From Rhizobium sp. 18055 (GTDB taxonomy: Bacteria > Pseudomonadota > Alphaproteobacteria > Rhizobiales > Rhizobiaceae), in NCBI RefSeq assembly GCF_902706285.1, contig NZ_CACSKD010000007.1:186001-250000 (forward strand): DNA of 64,000 bases, read 5' to 3'. Both the position numbers and the translations under genes were made by a program. The stretch's first letter is position 1; each line of letters starts with the position of its first letter. The notes below the pieces were generated by a model that saw nothing but the letters and a program-made list of their open reading frames with translations, ran no database searches and was not told the origin of the DNA. Shown piece by piece: positions 55,801 to 63,341 of the stretch.

Positions 55801-56083
55801 CCCGGTCATGCGCATCGCCGGTGGCGTCGAAGCAGAGCGCGCTTTCCTCGGTTCCGAACACCAGTGCGCGGCGCTCCTTGTCCTCGCGGTCCTGTTCCTC
55901 CGGGCGATCGAAGAGTTCGCGGCTGCGCCGTCCGATGAAATCGGAGATCTCTTTCGCGAAGAAATCGGCATAGGCCTGGTTGACTGCGACGTAGCGCAGT
56001 TCGCTGTTCTTGACATAGGCCGGGTTCTCCAGATCCGCGATCCGGCGGCATGCCAGTTCGAGAAGGTCCCCGTTTGACGCCAA
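52859..56083 (-). CDS. Hybrid sensor histidine kinase, PAS-rich, two receivers
   Basis: 1074 residues, soluble. Four PAS-like segments are at about 1-120, 140-260, 275-395 and 405-525. The dimerisation domain has H546 (FLANMSHEIRTPMNG). The HATPase follows (NLVGNAVKFT, DTGIGMP, GTGLGLAI), then receiver 1 with D836 (LVLDYQIPG) and receiver 2 with D993 (MMDVSMPVMNG, then AKPISP). No membrane helix is seen, so the signal is likely internal. TTG start with GGAG 9 nt ahead. A full CtrA-type box lies at 56149-56165 upstream. Partner regulator unknown. Confidence 0.93.
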   Translation of the reverse strand: MASNGDLLELACRRIADLENPAYVKNSELRYVAVNQAYADFFAKEISDFIGRRSRELFDRPEEQDREDKERRALVFGTEESALCFDATGDAHDRVRIESFALSDERIYVLGLFETENRAVRSMRRLARPPIGNAADGELLRDIIEALPVAAFARDENHRLIYANASYEALTGLPLADALGKTEREMFGAAAGEMVSKGHVEALQSGAARDIESLVPGPGGKVYPILAQVNRIDRADGKHYTVGSFSDISILREREKQLIAAQAHTEILHRDMAKVLNSLPVGVLILESDLTILYGNRAFYIISDLPEGLFDGRSFAELVDYNHTLGRYPPGVTSEEILVRRTEQFRSDQPAAAEINWGDTFLLVDSRRISADRILLSYTDISAIRLHEREIHATRKALENLGELMGDATHAMSQGLLVLQDDEILLSNDALAGMLDLSPESVEIGRNWRELLSYCGMRGDFPADPDLVVADLLQSLADGPSASHLFHVPDGRWVQMDVTVSERLHWVALFTDISAMKIREGDLEGLLARAEVADRVKSEFLANMSHEIRTPMNGVLGMAELLARSNLDTRQKTFVDIIAKSGNALMTIINDILDFSKIDSGQMTLRRVTFDPVEAVEDVVTLLSSLAAEKSIELLVRAVPGLPGAIIGDAGRFRQIVTNLVGNAVKFTERGHVLVEIDYVAGAADEIMATLRIEDTGIGMPRDRLESIFGKFSQIDSSSTRRHEGTGLGLAITAGLVDLFGGYIEVDSDVGKGSVFTVTLPFAVGAARAEPRPLPINVRGARILVIDDNAVNRQILTEQLMLWGFDGAAAEDGVEGLAILEESHALGVALDALVLDYQIPGMNGADIARLLRADERFSELPIIFLTSMDIAGAEKEFAALNGEAHLMKPARANVLRNTIVDVVRTNRIRLAPAHSASRPIVEAQPEPDIAAEPINGRPLPSFIDVLVAEDNDVNQIVFTQILQATGLNFLVVNNGREAVDAWETYTPRIIMMDVSMPVMNGHDAARTIRELERGQGHRVPIIGVTAHALDVDRDLCLDAGMDDYMAKPISPELLEEKIALWLGKEERATGRFGL

Positions 56084-56148
56084 GAATACTGCTCCGCTAT
56101 GAAAACATCAGGCAAATTGCCAACCGTTCGACCATAGCCGAAAGGGCT

Positions 56149-56165
56149 TTAACAACGCATTAACC
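56149..56165. promoter_or_regulatory. CtrA-type box upstream of histidine kinase
   Basis: TTAA-CAACGCA-TTAACC fits the full CtrA consensus TTAA-N7-TTAAC. It lies 66 nt upstream of the kinase start. Confidence 0.6.
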
Positions 56166-56371
56166 ATGAACGGCTCCGCGACGAAAATAATCCTGCGAAT
56201 TTCGAGGTTTAGCGCATCCGCGAACGGGACGCCTCAGGCACGGTTGCCTGAGCGCCGCGGCATATGAAATTCGGGATGCTGACCAACCTCGCGGAAGACC
56301 GCGTGCCGGGCCGTCGTCTGCTCTTATGGACGCTGCGGGCCGCGATCCACTCCGGCTTTTCAGATCACACA

Positions 56372-56400
56372 CTTGACTTTCCCGCCGAACTAGACCAAAT
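56372..56400 (+). promoter_or_regulatory. Possible housekeeping promoter for helicase
   Basis: CTTGAC, 17 nt, CCAAAT is close to the rhizobial sigma70 form CTTGAC-N17-CTATAT. It would leave a leader of about 240 nt, which is common for cold-induced helicase genes. Confidence 0.35.
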
Positions 56401-56642
56401 GCAGGTCAGCTTTCACCTTCCGGCCGCCGCGTGAGCGTGCCCCTGCCAGCAAATAGGATGCAGGAAGAAGGACAAAAGCGCATTTCGTATAGACCGCATC
56501 CCAAGACGCGGCAGAAGCGCTGGAAAGTTTTTCCAACAAGACAAGTTCCCACTTCACGCGGGGTGCTTGACGCCAGAACAACACCGGACCGCAGCCCGCG
56601 TTTCGGCGATTTTGTTTTGGCGCGCCCTAAAAAGGTTATGAC

Positions 56643-58334
56643 TTGACCAATTTTGAATCGCTTGGCATTTCCAAGCCGATCGTCGCTACACTGTTCCAGC
56701 TCGGCATCGAAACGCCGACCCCTATCCAGGAAAAGGCGATCCCGCTTCTCCTCGAAGGCCGTGACCTCATCGGCCTCGCCCAGACAGGCACCGGCAAGAC
56801 GGCCGCTTTCGGCCTGCCGCTCATCGAAAAGCTGATCCCGGAAGAACGCCGCCCCGACAACCGTACCACCCGTACGCTGATCCTGGCGCCGACCCGCGAA
56901 CTGGTCAACCAGATCGCCATGAACCTGAAGACCTTCCTGCGCAAGTCGCACCTGCGCATCAACGTCGTCGTTGGCGGCGTCTCGATCAACAAGCAGCAGC
57001 TGCAGCTTGAAAAGGGCACCGACATTCTCGTGGCCACGCCCGGCCGCCTGCTCGACCTCGTCAACCGTCGCGCCATCGGCCTGACGGCCGTGCGCTACCT
57101 CGTGCTGGACGAAGCCGACCAGATGCTCGACCTCGGTTTCGTGCACGACCTGCGCAAGATTTCGAAGATGGTGCCGAAGAAGCGCCAGACCATGCTGTTT
57201 TCGGCCACCATGCCGAAGGCGATTGCCGATCTGGCTGCCGACTTCCTGACCGATCCGGTCAAGGTCGAAGTGACGCCTCCGGGCAAGGCTGCCGACAAGG
57301 TCGAACAGTATGTTCACTTCGTCAACGGCAAGAACGACAAGACCGACCTCCTGAAGAAGTCGCTCAGCCAAAACCCGGATGGCCGCTCCATCGTCTTCCT
57401 GCGCACCAAGCATGGCGCCGAGAAGCTGATGAAGCACCTGGAAACCGTCGGTTATTCGGTTGCCTCGATCCACGGCAACAAGAGCCAGGGCCAGCGCGAG
57501 CGCGCCTTGAAGGCCTTCAAGGACGGTGACATCAAGACGCTGATCGCCACCGACGTTGCCGCCCGCGGCATCGACATCCCGGCCGTCAGCCACGTCTACA
57601 ACTACGACCTGCCGGAAGTTGCCGAAGCCTATGTCCACCGCATCGGCCGTACGGCCCGTGCCGGTCGTGACGGCATCGCGATTGCCTTCTGCGCGCCCGA
57701 CGAAACGCGCCTGCTGCGCGATATCGAGCGCCTGATGAGCATCAACATCGCCGTTGCCAGCGGCGAAGCGCCTGCCAACATGAACGCAACGCCGAAGCGC
57801 GCCAACAATGGTGGCGGCGCAAACCGCGGCCAGGGCCGTGGTGGCGAGGGTCGTGGCGAGGGTCGTGGCGAAGGTCGTGGTGGTGAAGCTCGTAGCGGCG
57901 AAGGCCGTAGCGAAGGTCGCGGTCGTCCCGAGCGCCGTCCGCGTCCGGAGCGCCAGCCGATGTCGGCCCGCAACGAAGACTTCCGCGGCCAGCGCCGTGG
58001 CGAAGCAGCACCGGCTACCGGTCCTGACAACGATCTGGTCGCAACGTCGGACTTCCGCGGTGCAGGTGGCCCTGCCCGCAAGCCACAGCGCCCGCAGCCG
58101 CATGGCGGCAACGCCAATGGCGGCGACGCAAACCGTCACCACCCCGGTGCCGGTGCCCGCACCGCCCCCCGCAATGCCCAGGGTCGTCCGGCCCGCAAGC
58201 CCGGTGAAGACCGCGGCGCGCAGGCCAATGCCGGCGGCGGTGAGCGTGGCGAACGTCGTGAAGGCAACGGCGGCCAGCGCCGCGGTGGCCCATCGCGCGG
58301 CGGCAACGGCGGCCAGCGCCGCGAACGCGCATAA
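56643..58334 (+). CDS. DEAD-box RNA helicase with RG-rich tail
   Basis: 563 residues. The helicase core at 1-380 shows the Q motif (FESLGISKPIVATLFQLG, PTPIQ), AQTGTGKT, PTRELVNQI, LVLDEADQML, SAT, and the C-terminal HRIGRTARAG. The tail of about 180 residues is Arg/Gly/Glu-rich, with tandem GEGRGEGRG-like units, and likely binds RNA. It fits the RhlE group, acting in ribosome assembly and RNA decay in the cold. The TTG start (56643) follows AAGG. A terminator lies past the stop. Confidence 0.93.
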   Translation: MTNFESLGISKPIVATLFQLGIETPTPIQEKAIPLLLEGRDLIGLAQTGTGKTAAFGLPLIEKLIPEERRPDNRTTRTLILAPTRELVNQIAMNLKTFLRKSHLRINVVVGGVSINKQQLQLEKGTDILVATPGRLLDLVNRRAIGLTAVRYLVLDEADQMLDLGFVHDLRKISKMVPKKRQTMLFSATMPKAIADLAADFLTDPVKVEVTPPGKAADKVEQYVHFVNGKNDKTDLLKKSLSQNPDGRSIVFLRTKHGAEKLMKHLETVGYSVASIHGNKSQGQRERALKAFKDGDIKTLIATDVAARGIDIPAVSHVYNYDLPEVAEAYVHRIGRTARAGRDGIAIAFCAPDETRLLRDIERLMSINIAVASGEAPANMNATPKRANNGGGANRGQGRGGEGRGEGRGEGRGGEARSGEGRSEGRGRPERRPRPERQPMSARNEDFRGQRRGEAAPATGPDNDLVATSDFRGAGGPARKPQRPQPHGGNANGGDANRHHPGAGARTAPRNAQGRPARKPGEDRGAQANAGGGERGERREGNGGQRRGGPSRGGNGGQRRERA

Positions 58335-58359
58335 GCCTTTTCGCACTGGAAGCGTAACG

Positions 58360-58390
58360 ACGGCGGGAGAGATCCCGCCGTTTTCTATTG
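58360..58390 (+). terminator. Rho-independent terminator of helicase gene
   Basis: ACGGCGGG and CCCGCCGT pair (8 bp) around AGAGAT, followed by TTTCTATTG, 25 nt past the stop. Confidence 0.85.
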
Positions 58391-58430
58391 TCGAGTGTCG
58401 CCCTTTCAAAAGCGACACTGCGACATCTAT

Positions 58431-58446
58431 TTAAGGTTTAATTAAC
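58431..58446. promoter_or_regulatory. CtrA-type box upstream of ATP-grasp operon
   Basis: TTAA-GGTTTAA-TTAAC, a full match to TTAA-N7-TTAAC, embedded in AGGTT-N5-AACCT. It lies 260 nt before the ATP-grasp start. The rest of 58335-58705 shows no gene. Confidence 0.5.
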
Positions 58447-58705
58447 CTGGCCGGCGAGCGAATGAAAAACGCCTTCGCTCGAAAATGAATCGCCCCACGC
58501 GCGCAAAATAATCATGTGCTCACGTTTTAAGCGCCGCGAAGCAATTGCCCTATTCGGGGCCGACGCTACTTCCTGGTAAATGCTTAGTTTTTCGGCTGTT
58601 TTGTCGGATAGACACCATTTTACGAATCTTCGTCCCGAACTGAGCATGGTTCTTGCATTGCTCACTGCGTTGTACTCAAATGAAGAAAAAAGGGGAGCCA
58701 CACCT

Positions 58706-60115
58706 TTGGCATTTGATGAAATGATCACCGGGGACGAAAGTCCGCGACCGCCATATGAAAAATACTTTGAGTGGTACAATAGCCAGGATCGCGCCCACCT
58801 GATTGCCAAGTCCCGGGACGCGGAAAACATCTTTCGCAAGACCGGAATCACCTTCGCTGTCTATGGCCACGAAGACTCCTCCGAAAAGCTCATTCCCTTC
58901 GATATCATCCCCCGCGTCATCTCCGGTCGCGAATGGCGCAAGCTCGCACAGGGCATCGAACAGCGGGTGATCGCCCTCAACGCCTTTCTCGACGACATCT
59001 ATCACAAGCAGGAAATCATCCGCGCCGGCCGCATTCCGCGCCAGCTGATCGAAAACAACGTCACCTTCCTGCCGGAAATGATCGGCTTCCGGCCGCCCGG
59101 TGGCGTCTACACCCACATCGTCGGCACCGATATCGTGCGCACCGGCGAGGATCAGTTCTACGTTCTGGAGGACAATGCGCGCACGCCGTCCGGTGTCAGC
59201 TACATGCTGGAAAACCGCGAAACGATGATGCACATGTTCCCGGAACTGTTTCACGAGAACAAGGTTCGCCCGGTCGAGGACTATCCCTATCTGCTGCGCC
59301 AGAGCCTCGCCTCGCTTGCCCCTCCCGGCTGCAAGGGCAAGCCGCGCGTCGCGGTGCTGACACCCGGCATCTACAACTCCGCCTACTACGAACACTCGTT
59401 CCTCGCCGACACGATGGGTGTCGAGCTTGTCGAGGGCTCGGACCTGCGCGTCATCGACGGCAAGGTGAAGATGCGCACCACCCGCGGCTATGAGGCGATC
59501 GACGTGCTTTATCGCCGCGTCGACGACGACTTCCTCGATCCGCTGACCTTCCGCTCGGATTCGGCCCTCGGCATCCCCGGCATCATGGACGTCTATCGCT
59601 CCGGCAACATCACCATTGCCAACGCACCCGGCACCGGCATCTGCGACGACAAGGCGATCTATTCCTACATGCCCGAGATCGTCGAGTTCTACACCGGCCG
59701 CAAGGCGCTGCTGGAAAACGTGCCGACCTGGCGCTGTTCGGAAGCCTCCAGCCTGAAATATGTGCTGGAACACCTCGAAGAGCTGGTCGTCAAGGAAGTC
59801 CACGGCTCCGGCGGCTACGGCATGCTGGTTGGCCCGACCGCTTCCAAGAAGGAGCGCGCCGATTTCGCCGACAAGCTGAAGGCCAAGCCGAGCAACTATA
59901 TCGCCCAGCCGACGCTGTCGCTATCGACAGTGCCGATCCTCGTCAACAAGGGCATTGCGCCGCGCCACGTCGATCTTCGCCCCTATGTGCTGGTATCAGA
60001 CAAGGTCCAGATCATCCCGGGCGGGTTGACGCGCGTGGCACTGAAACAGGGCTCGCTCGTGGTCAACTCAAGCCAGGGCGGCGGCACAAAAGATACCTGG
60101 GTATTGGAGGACTGA
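58706..60115 (+). CDS. Circularly permuted ATP-grasp protein (DUF404/DUF407)
   Basis: 469 residues. Circularly permuted ATP-grasp fold, with SGREWRKLAQGIEQRVIALNAFLDDIYH, GTDIVRTGEDQFYVLEDNARTPSGVSYMLENR and VVKEVHGSGGYGML near the ATP site. These are predicted carboxylate-amine ligases that may build a short peptide. TTG 58706 is selected by AGGGGAG; a longer frame upstream is unlikely. It is the first gene of an operon with alpha-E (TGATG overlap) and transglutaminase genes. Substrate unknown. Confidence 0.9.
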   Translation: MAFDEMITGDESPRPPYEKYFEWYNSQDRAHLIAKSRDAENIFRKTGITFAVYGHEDSSEKLIPFDIIPRVISGREWRKLAQGIEQRVIALNAFLDDIYHKQEIIRAGRIPRQLIENNVTFLPEMIGFRPPGGVYTHIVGTDIVRTGEDQFYVLEDNARTPSGVSYMLENRETMMHMFPELFHENKVRPVEDYPYLLRQSLASLAPPGCKGKPRVAVLTPGIYNSAYYEHSFLADTMGVELVEGSDLRVIDGKVKMRTTRGYEAIDVLYRRVDDDFLDPLTFRSDSALGIPGIMDVYRSGNITIANAPGTGICDDKAIYSYMPEIVEFYTGRKALLENVPTWRCSEASSLKYVLEHLEELVVKEVHGSGGYGMLVGPTASKKERADFADKLKAKPSNYIAQPTLSLSTVPILVNKGIAPRHVDLRPYVLVSDKVQIIPGGLTRVALKQGSLVVNSSQGGGTKDTWVLED

Positions 60116-61056
60116 TGCTCGGAAGAACTGCAAACGGCCTCTACTGGATGTTCCGCTACATCGAGCGCGCCGAAAACATCGCGCGCCTGATCGACGCCGG
60201 CATCCGCATGTCGCTGACCAGAAGCAACGGCAATGACGACAATTGGGACGGCGTGCTGCAAAGTGCGGGCGTGCGCGAAGCCTATGACGAAGGCCATAGC
60301 AAGCTGACGGCGGCCGACGCCATCGACTACCTGCTGCGTGATCGCTCCAATCCGTCGAGTGTCATGTCCTGCGTCGATTCCGGCCGCAACAACGCCCGCA
60401 TGGTCCGCACGGCGCTGACCCGCGAAACCTGGGAAGCCACCAACGAGTTCTGGATCGAGCTCAAGGACCTGCTGTCGAAGCGGCTGAAGCCGGCCGATCT
60501 GCCGCAGGCGATCGACGTCATCAAGCATCGCGCCGGCCTCATCCGCGGCGCGCTGCACGGCTCGATGCTGCGCAACGAACTCTACAACTTCGCCCGCATC
60601 GGCACCTTCATCGAGCGTGCCGACAACACCAGCCGCATTCTCGACGTCAAATACTACGTGTTGCTGCCGGCTGTCTCCGCCGTCGGCACCTCGATCGACA
60701 ATGTGCAGTGGGAATCGATCCTGCGCTCCGTCTCCGCCCACCGCTCCTACAGCTGGGCCTATGACGGCGAGTACAGGGCCATGAACATCGCCGACTTCCT
60801 GATCCTCAACGGCCAGATGCCGCGATCTCTCGCCTATTGCTACGAGAAGATCACCAGCGAGCTCGGCTACCTCGCCACGGATTACGGCGAGCAGCTGCCG
60901 GCCCACAAGACGGCGGAGGCAATCCGCCAGTCGCTGAAGACCCGGGCGATCAAGGACATCATGGATCAGGGCCTGCATGAGTTCCTCGAGGAGTTCGTCT
61001 CACGCAACAACCAGCTCGGACAGGAAATTTCCGATGGTTACCGGTTCTACGTATAG
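60115..61056 (+). CDS. Alpha-E domain protein (DUF403)
   Basis: 313 residues, almost entirely helical. The opening LGRTANGLYWMFRYIERAENIARLIDAG, with the conserved E-R-A pair, and the later FARIGTFIERADNTSRILDVKYY form the duplicated signature of the alpha-E domain. It accompanies circularly permuted ATP-grasp proteins in many bacteria, perhaps as a scaffold or second catalytic element. Its ATG overlaps the stop of the ATP-grasp gene (TGATG). Confidence 0.92.
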   Translation: MLGRTANGLYWMFRYIERAENIARLIDAGIRMSLTRSNGNDDNWDGVLQSAGVREAYDEGHSKLTAADAIDYLLRDRSNPSSVMSCVDSGRNNARMVRTALTRETWEATNEFWIELKDLLSKRLKPADLPQAIDVIKHRAGLIRGALHGSMLRNELYNFARIGTFIERADNTSRILDVKYYVLLPAVSAVGTSIDNVQWESILRSVSAHRSYSWAYDGEYRAMNIADFLILNGQMPRSLAYCYEKITSELGYLATDYGEQLPAHKTAEAIRQSLKTRAIKDIMDQGLHEFLEEFVSRNNQLGQEISDGYRFYV

Positions 61057-61068
61057 GCGGGTCCAGAC

Positions 61069-61887
61069 ATGAAACTGAAGATTAGCCACGTCACCGAATA
61101 CCGCTACGACGAACCGACCGCCTTCTCGCTGCAACGCCTGCGGCTGACGCCGCCGACGGTTCCCGGCCAGACCGTGCTGAACTGGTCGCTGCATGTCGAG
61201 GGCGCCAAGCCCGAGGTCGAATACGACGATCAGTTCGGCAACCACGTCAACCTCGTCTCGCTACAGGGCGAGCAGCAGGTGACGCGGATCGTCGCCGAAG
61301 GCGAAGTCGAGACAGAGGACCGCAACGGCGTCATCGGCCCGCACACCGGCTTCTGCCCCCTCTGGCTCTTCCTGCGCGACACGCCGAAGACCAAGCCCGG
61401 CAAGCTCACACGCGAGTTGATCAAGGGTGTCACCGGCGACACCGAACTCGGCCGCATGCATGCGCTGATGACGGCGATCCACGAAACGGTGAACTATCAG
61501 CCGGGCACCAGCGACGTCGAAACCACCGCCGAACAGGCTTTGGAAAAGAAGACCGGCGTCTGCCAGGACCACGCCCATATCTTCGTCGCGGCCGCCCACG
61601 CACTCGGCGTTCCCGCCCGCTACATCTCCGGCTATCTGATGATGGAAGAAAAGATCGAGCAGGCGGCAACCCACGCCTGGGCCGAAGCCCACATCCCTGG
61701 CCTCGGCTGGGTCGGCTTCGATCCTGCCAACGAGATTTGCCCGGATGACCGCTATGTCCGGGTCGCTTCCGGCCTCTGCTACAAGGACGCAGCCCCGGTC
61801 TCCGGCATGCGCATCGGCATGCCGGGCGAAAAGCTCGAGGTCATCGTCAAGGTGGCCGATCAGGGGCAGACGCAGAGCCAGAGCTGA
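61069..61887 (+). CDS. Transglutaminase-like cysteine protease family protein
   Basis: 272 residues. The N-terminal beta domain (ISHVTEYRYDEPTAFSLQRLRLTPP) is typical of this bacterial family. The transglutaminase core follows, with the catalytic Cys in KKTGVCQDHAHIFVAAAHALGVPARYISGY, His in ATHAWAEAHIPGLGWVGFDP and the Asp of that same stretch. It could cleave or cross-link the peptide product of the ATP-grasp partner. It follows alpha-E by 12 nt. Confidence 0.92.
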   Translation: MKLKISHVTEYRYDEPTAFSLQRLRLTPPTVPGQTVLNWSLHVEGAKPEVEYDDQFGNHVNLVSLQGEQQVTRIVAEGEVETEDRNGVIGPHTGFCPLWLFLRDTPKTKPGKLTRELIKGVTGDTELGRMHALMTAIHETVNYQPGTSDVETTAEQALEKKTGVCQDHAHIFVAAAHALGVPARYISGYLMMEEKIEQAATHAWAEAHIPGLGWVGFDPANEICPDDRYVRVASGLCYKDAAPVSGMRIGMPGEKLEVIVKVADQGQTQSQS

Positions 61888-62173
61888 GACCCGGCTTCTG
61901 CCCGGAACATCGTTTTTCGGAACTCTCAAGAGTTTCGAGTTGCCGTTCAACCCGGCAACTCGGAACATTCCTGTTGCGCGACGCAGAACGGCGATGCATG
62001 CCTATACCGACTTCGGCTCGTCAAACAATGTCTATCCGATCGTCAGCAGCGTTTGGCATAGGCTGAAAGCAACAAGACGGCCAGACTGCATTTCAATCAT
62101 AAGTATTATTTATATTTACAACGACACGATACATCAATATTAATCTGTATTAACAGAAATTGCAGGTGACATA

Positions 62174-63229
62174 TTGAACAAAGGCCTGTCTCTTTACCTG
62201 GATTTTCTTAGAGCAATCGCCGCGCTTGCGGTCTTTATTTCTCACGCCCAGGGATTTCTTCTTCCCGGAATGCCGGCATCTGTTGCAAGCAACGGCGATG
62301 AGGCCGTAGCCGTCTTCTTTGTCCTTTCGGGCTTTGTGATTCAGTACGTGCTGGCGACCAAGGAAAACGACTGGCGCTCCTATGCATTTGCGCGCATCGT
62401 CCGCATATCCTCGGTTGTTGTGGTCGCTCTTCTCGCAACTTACGTTGCCGACCATTGGGGCATGGCAATCAATCCCGGCCTTTATCAAAGCATTCCGTTC
62501 TACAACGACGACTATGCTGCGGATCTATTGCGGGCGCTGACCTTCACCAGCGAATACTGGTATGGGCACGTGGTCTTCGGCACGAACGAAGCCTATTGGT
62601 CGCTTGGCTTTGAGGTCTCCTACTACATTGCCGCCGGTGTCTTCGTGTTTGCACCCAGGCGCATCGCACCGCTCCTGACGCTGGCCTTCGCGCTTCTCAT
62701 CGGGCCAAAGATCGTCGCTTTCTCGCTTCTCTGGCTGCTGGGAGCGATAACCTATCGCATAACCAGCTCACGCTTTTCGCCTCGCTACTGCCTTGCGATT
62801 TTCCTTGCCACGCCGGTGCTATACGCGGTTGCCAAGCTTTCCCTGCACGACCTCAAACACCCGATCTTCATATGGCAGGGTTTTGCAAGCTGCGCCGAAA
62901 GTCTGCTGTACTACACAGTCATCGCGCTGATTGCAGCGTTGAACATCTTCAGCTTCAGCCGTGTCTTTCAAAATCTTGATTTTGTGCCGGCCCGCGCTGC
63001 CAATGCCGTCAGATGGGTCGCCGGCGCCAGTTTCACCCTCTACCTGACGAATGAACCGCTTTTCGTGCTGGCAAAGGCAATGTCGCTGGATCGCTCCCCC
63101 GCCTATGGCATCGCCGGCACCTTGGGTGTTCTCTGCATCGCATTCGCGTTGGCCGAAATCGGCGAGCGCCGAAAGCACCACTATAAGACACTGATACGAT
63201 ATGTTTTTCGAGACGTGGCAAGGGCCTAG
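62174..63229 (+). CDS. Acyltransferase-3 family membrane protein
   Basis: 351 residues, about 10 membrane helices. LYLDFLRAIAALAVFISHAQG carries the D-x-x-R and helix-1 His; AVFFVLSGFVIQY is the second motif. AGGTGAC precedes the TTG start. It stands between two transglutaminase genes and has AT-rich DNA upstream (62085-62165), suggesting an inserted gene. Likely modifies a surface glycan. Confidence 0.85.
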   Translation: MNKGLSLYLDFLRAIAALAVFISHAQGFLLPGMPASVASNGDEAVAVFFVLSGFVIQYVLATKENDWRSYAFARIVRISSVVVVALLATYVADHWGMAINPGLYQSIPFYNDDYAADLLRALTFTSEYWYGHVVFGTNEAYWSLGFEVSYYIAAGVFVFAPRRIAPLLTLAFALLIGPKIVAFSLLWLLGAITYRITSSRFSPRYCLAIFLATPVLYAVAKLSLHDLKHPIFIWQGFASCAESLLYYTVIALIAALNIFSFSRVFQNLDFVPARAANAVRWVAGASFTLYLTNEPLFVLAKAMSLDRSPAYGIAGTLGVLCIAFALAEIGERRKHHYKTLIRYVFRDVARA

Positions 63230-63341
63230 AAAACGGCGTTCCGCACCGAAAACCTGCTGTTGGCATCCGCCATGCTGCACTCACCGCTCGCTGCAGAGAA
63301 TACAATTGCCAATTGTCAGGAGTGGTTAGCCAAAATGGGCG

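Larger units (their letters stand above)
56084..56642. other. Intergenic region between histidine kinase and helicase
   Basis: Contains the CtrA-type box (56149-56165), a hairpin CTCAGGCA-CGGT-TGCCTGAG (56233-56252), a possible plus-strand promoter at 56372-56400 and a long leader for the helicase. No protein gene seen. Confidence 0.5.

Noticed and set aside
57841..57925. Short tandem repeats that could suggest a CRISPR or VNTR locus
   Set aside because: They encode the RG-rich tail of the helicase in frame; units are 9-12 nt with no spacers.
56406..58418. Open frame of about 670 codons opposite the DEAD-box helicase
   Set aside because: Mirror frame of a conserved gene; Ala/Thr/Gly-rich translation without a domain.
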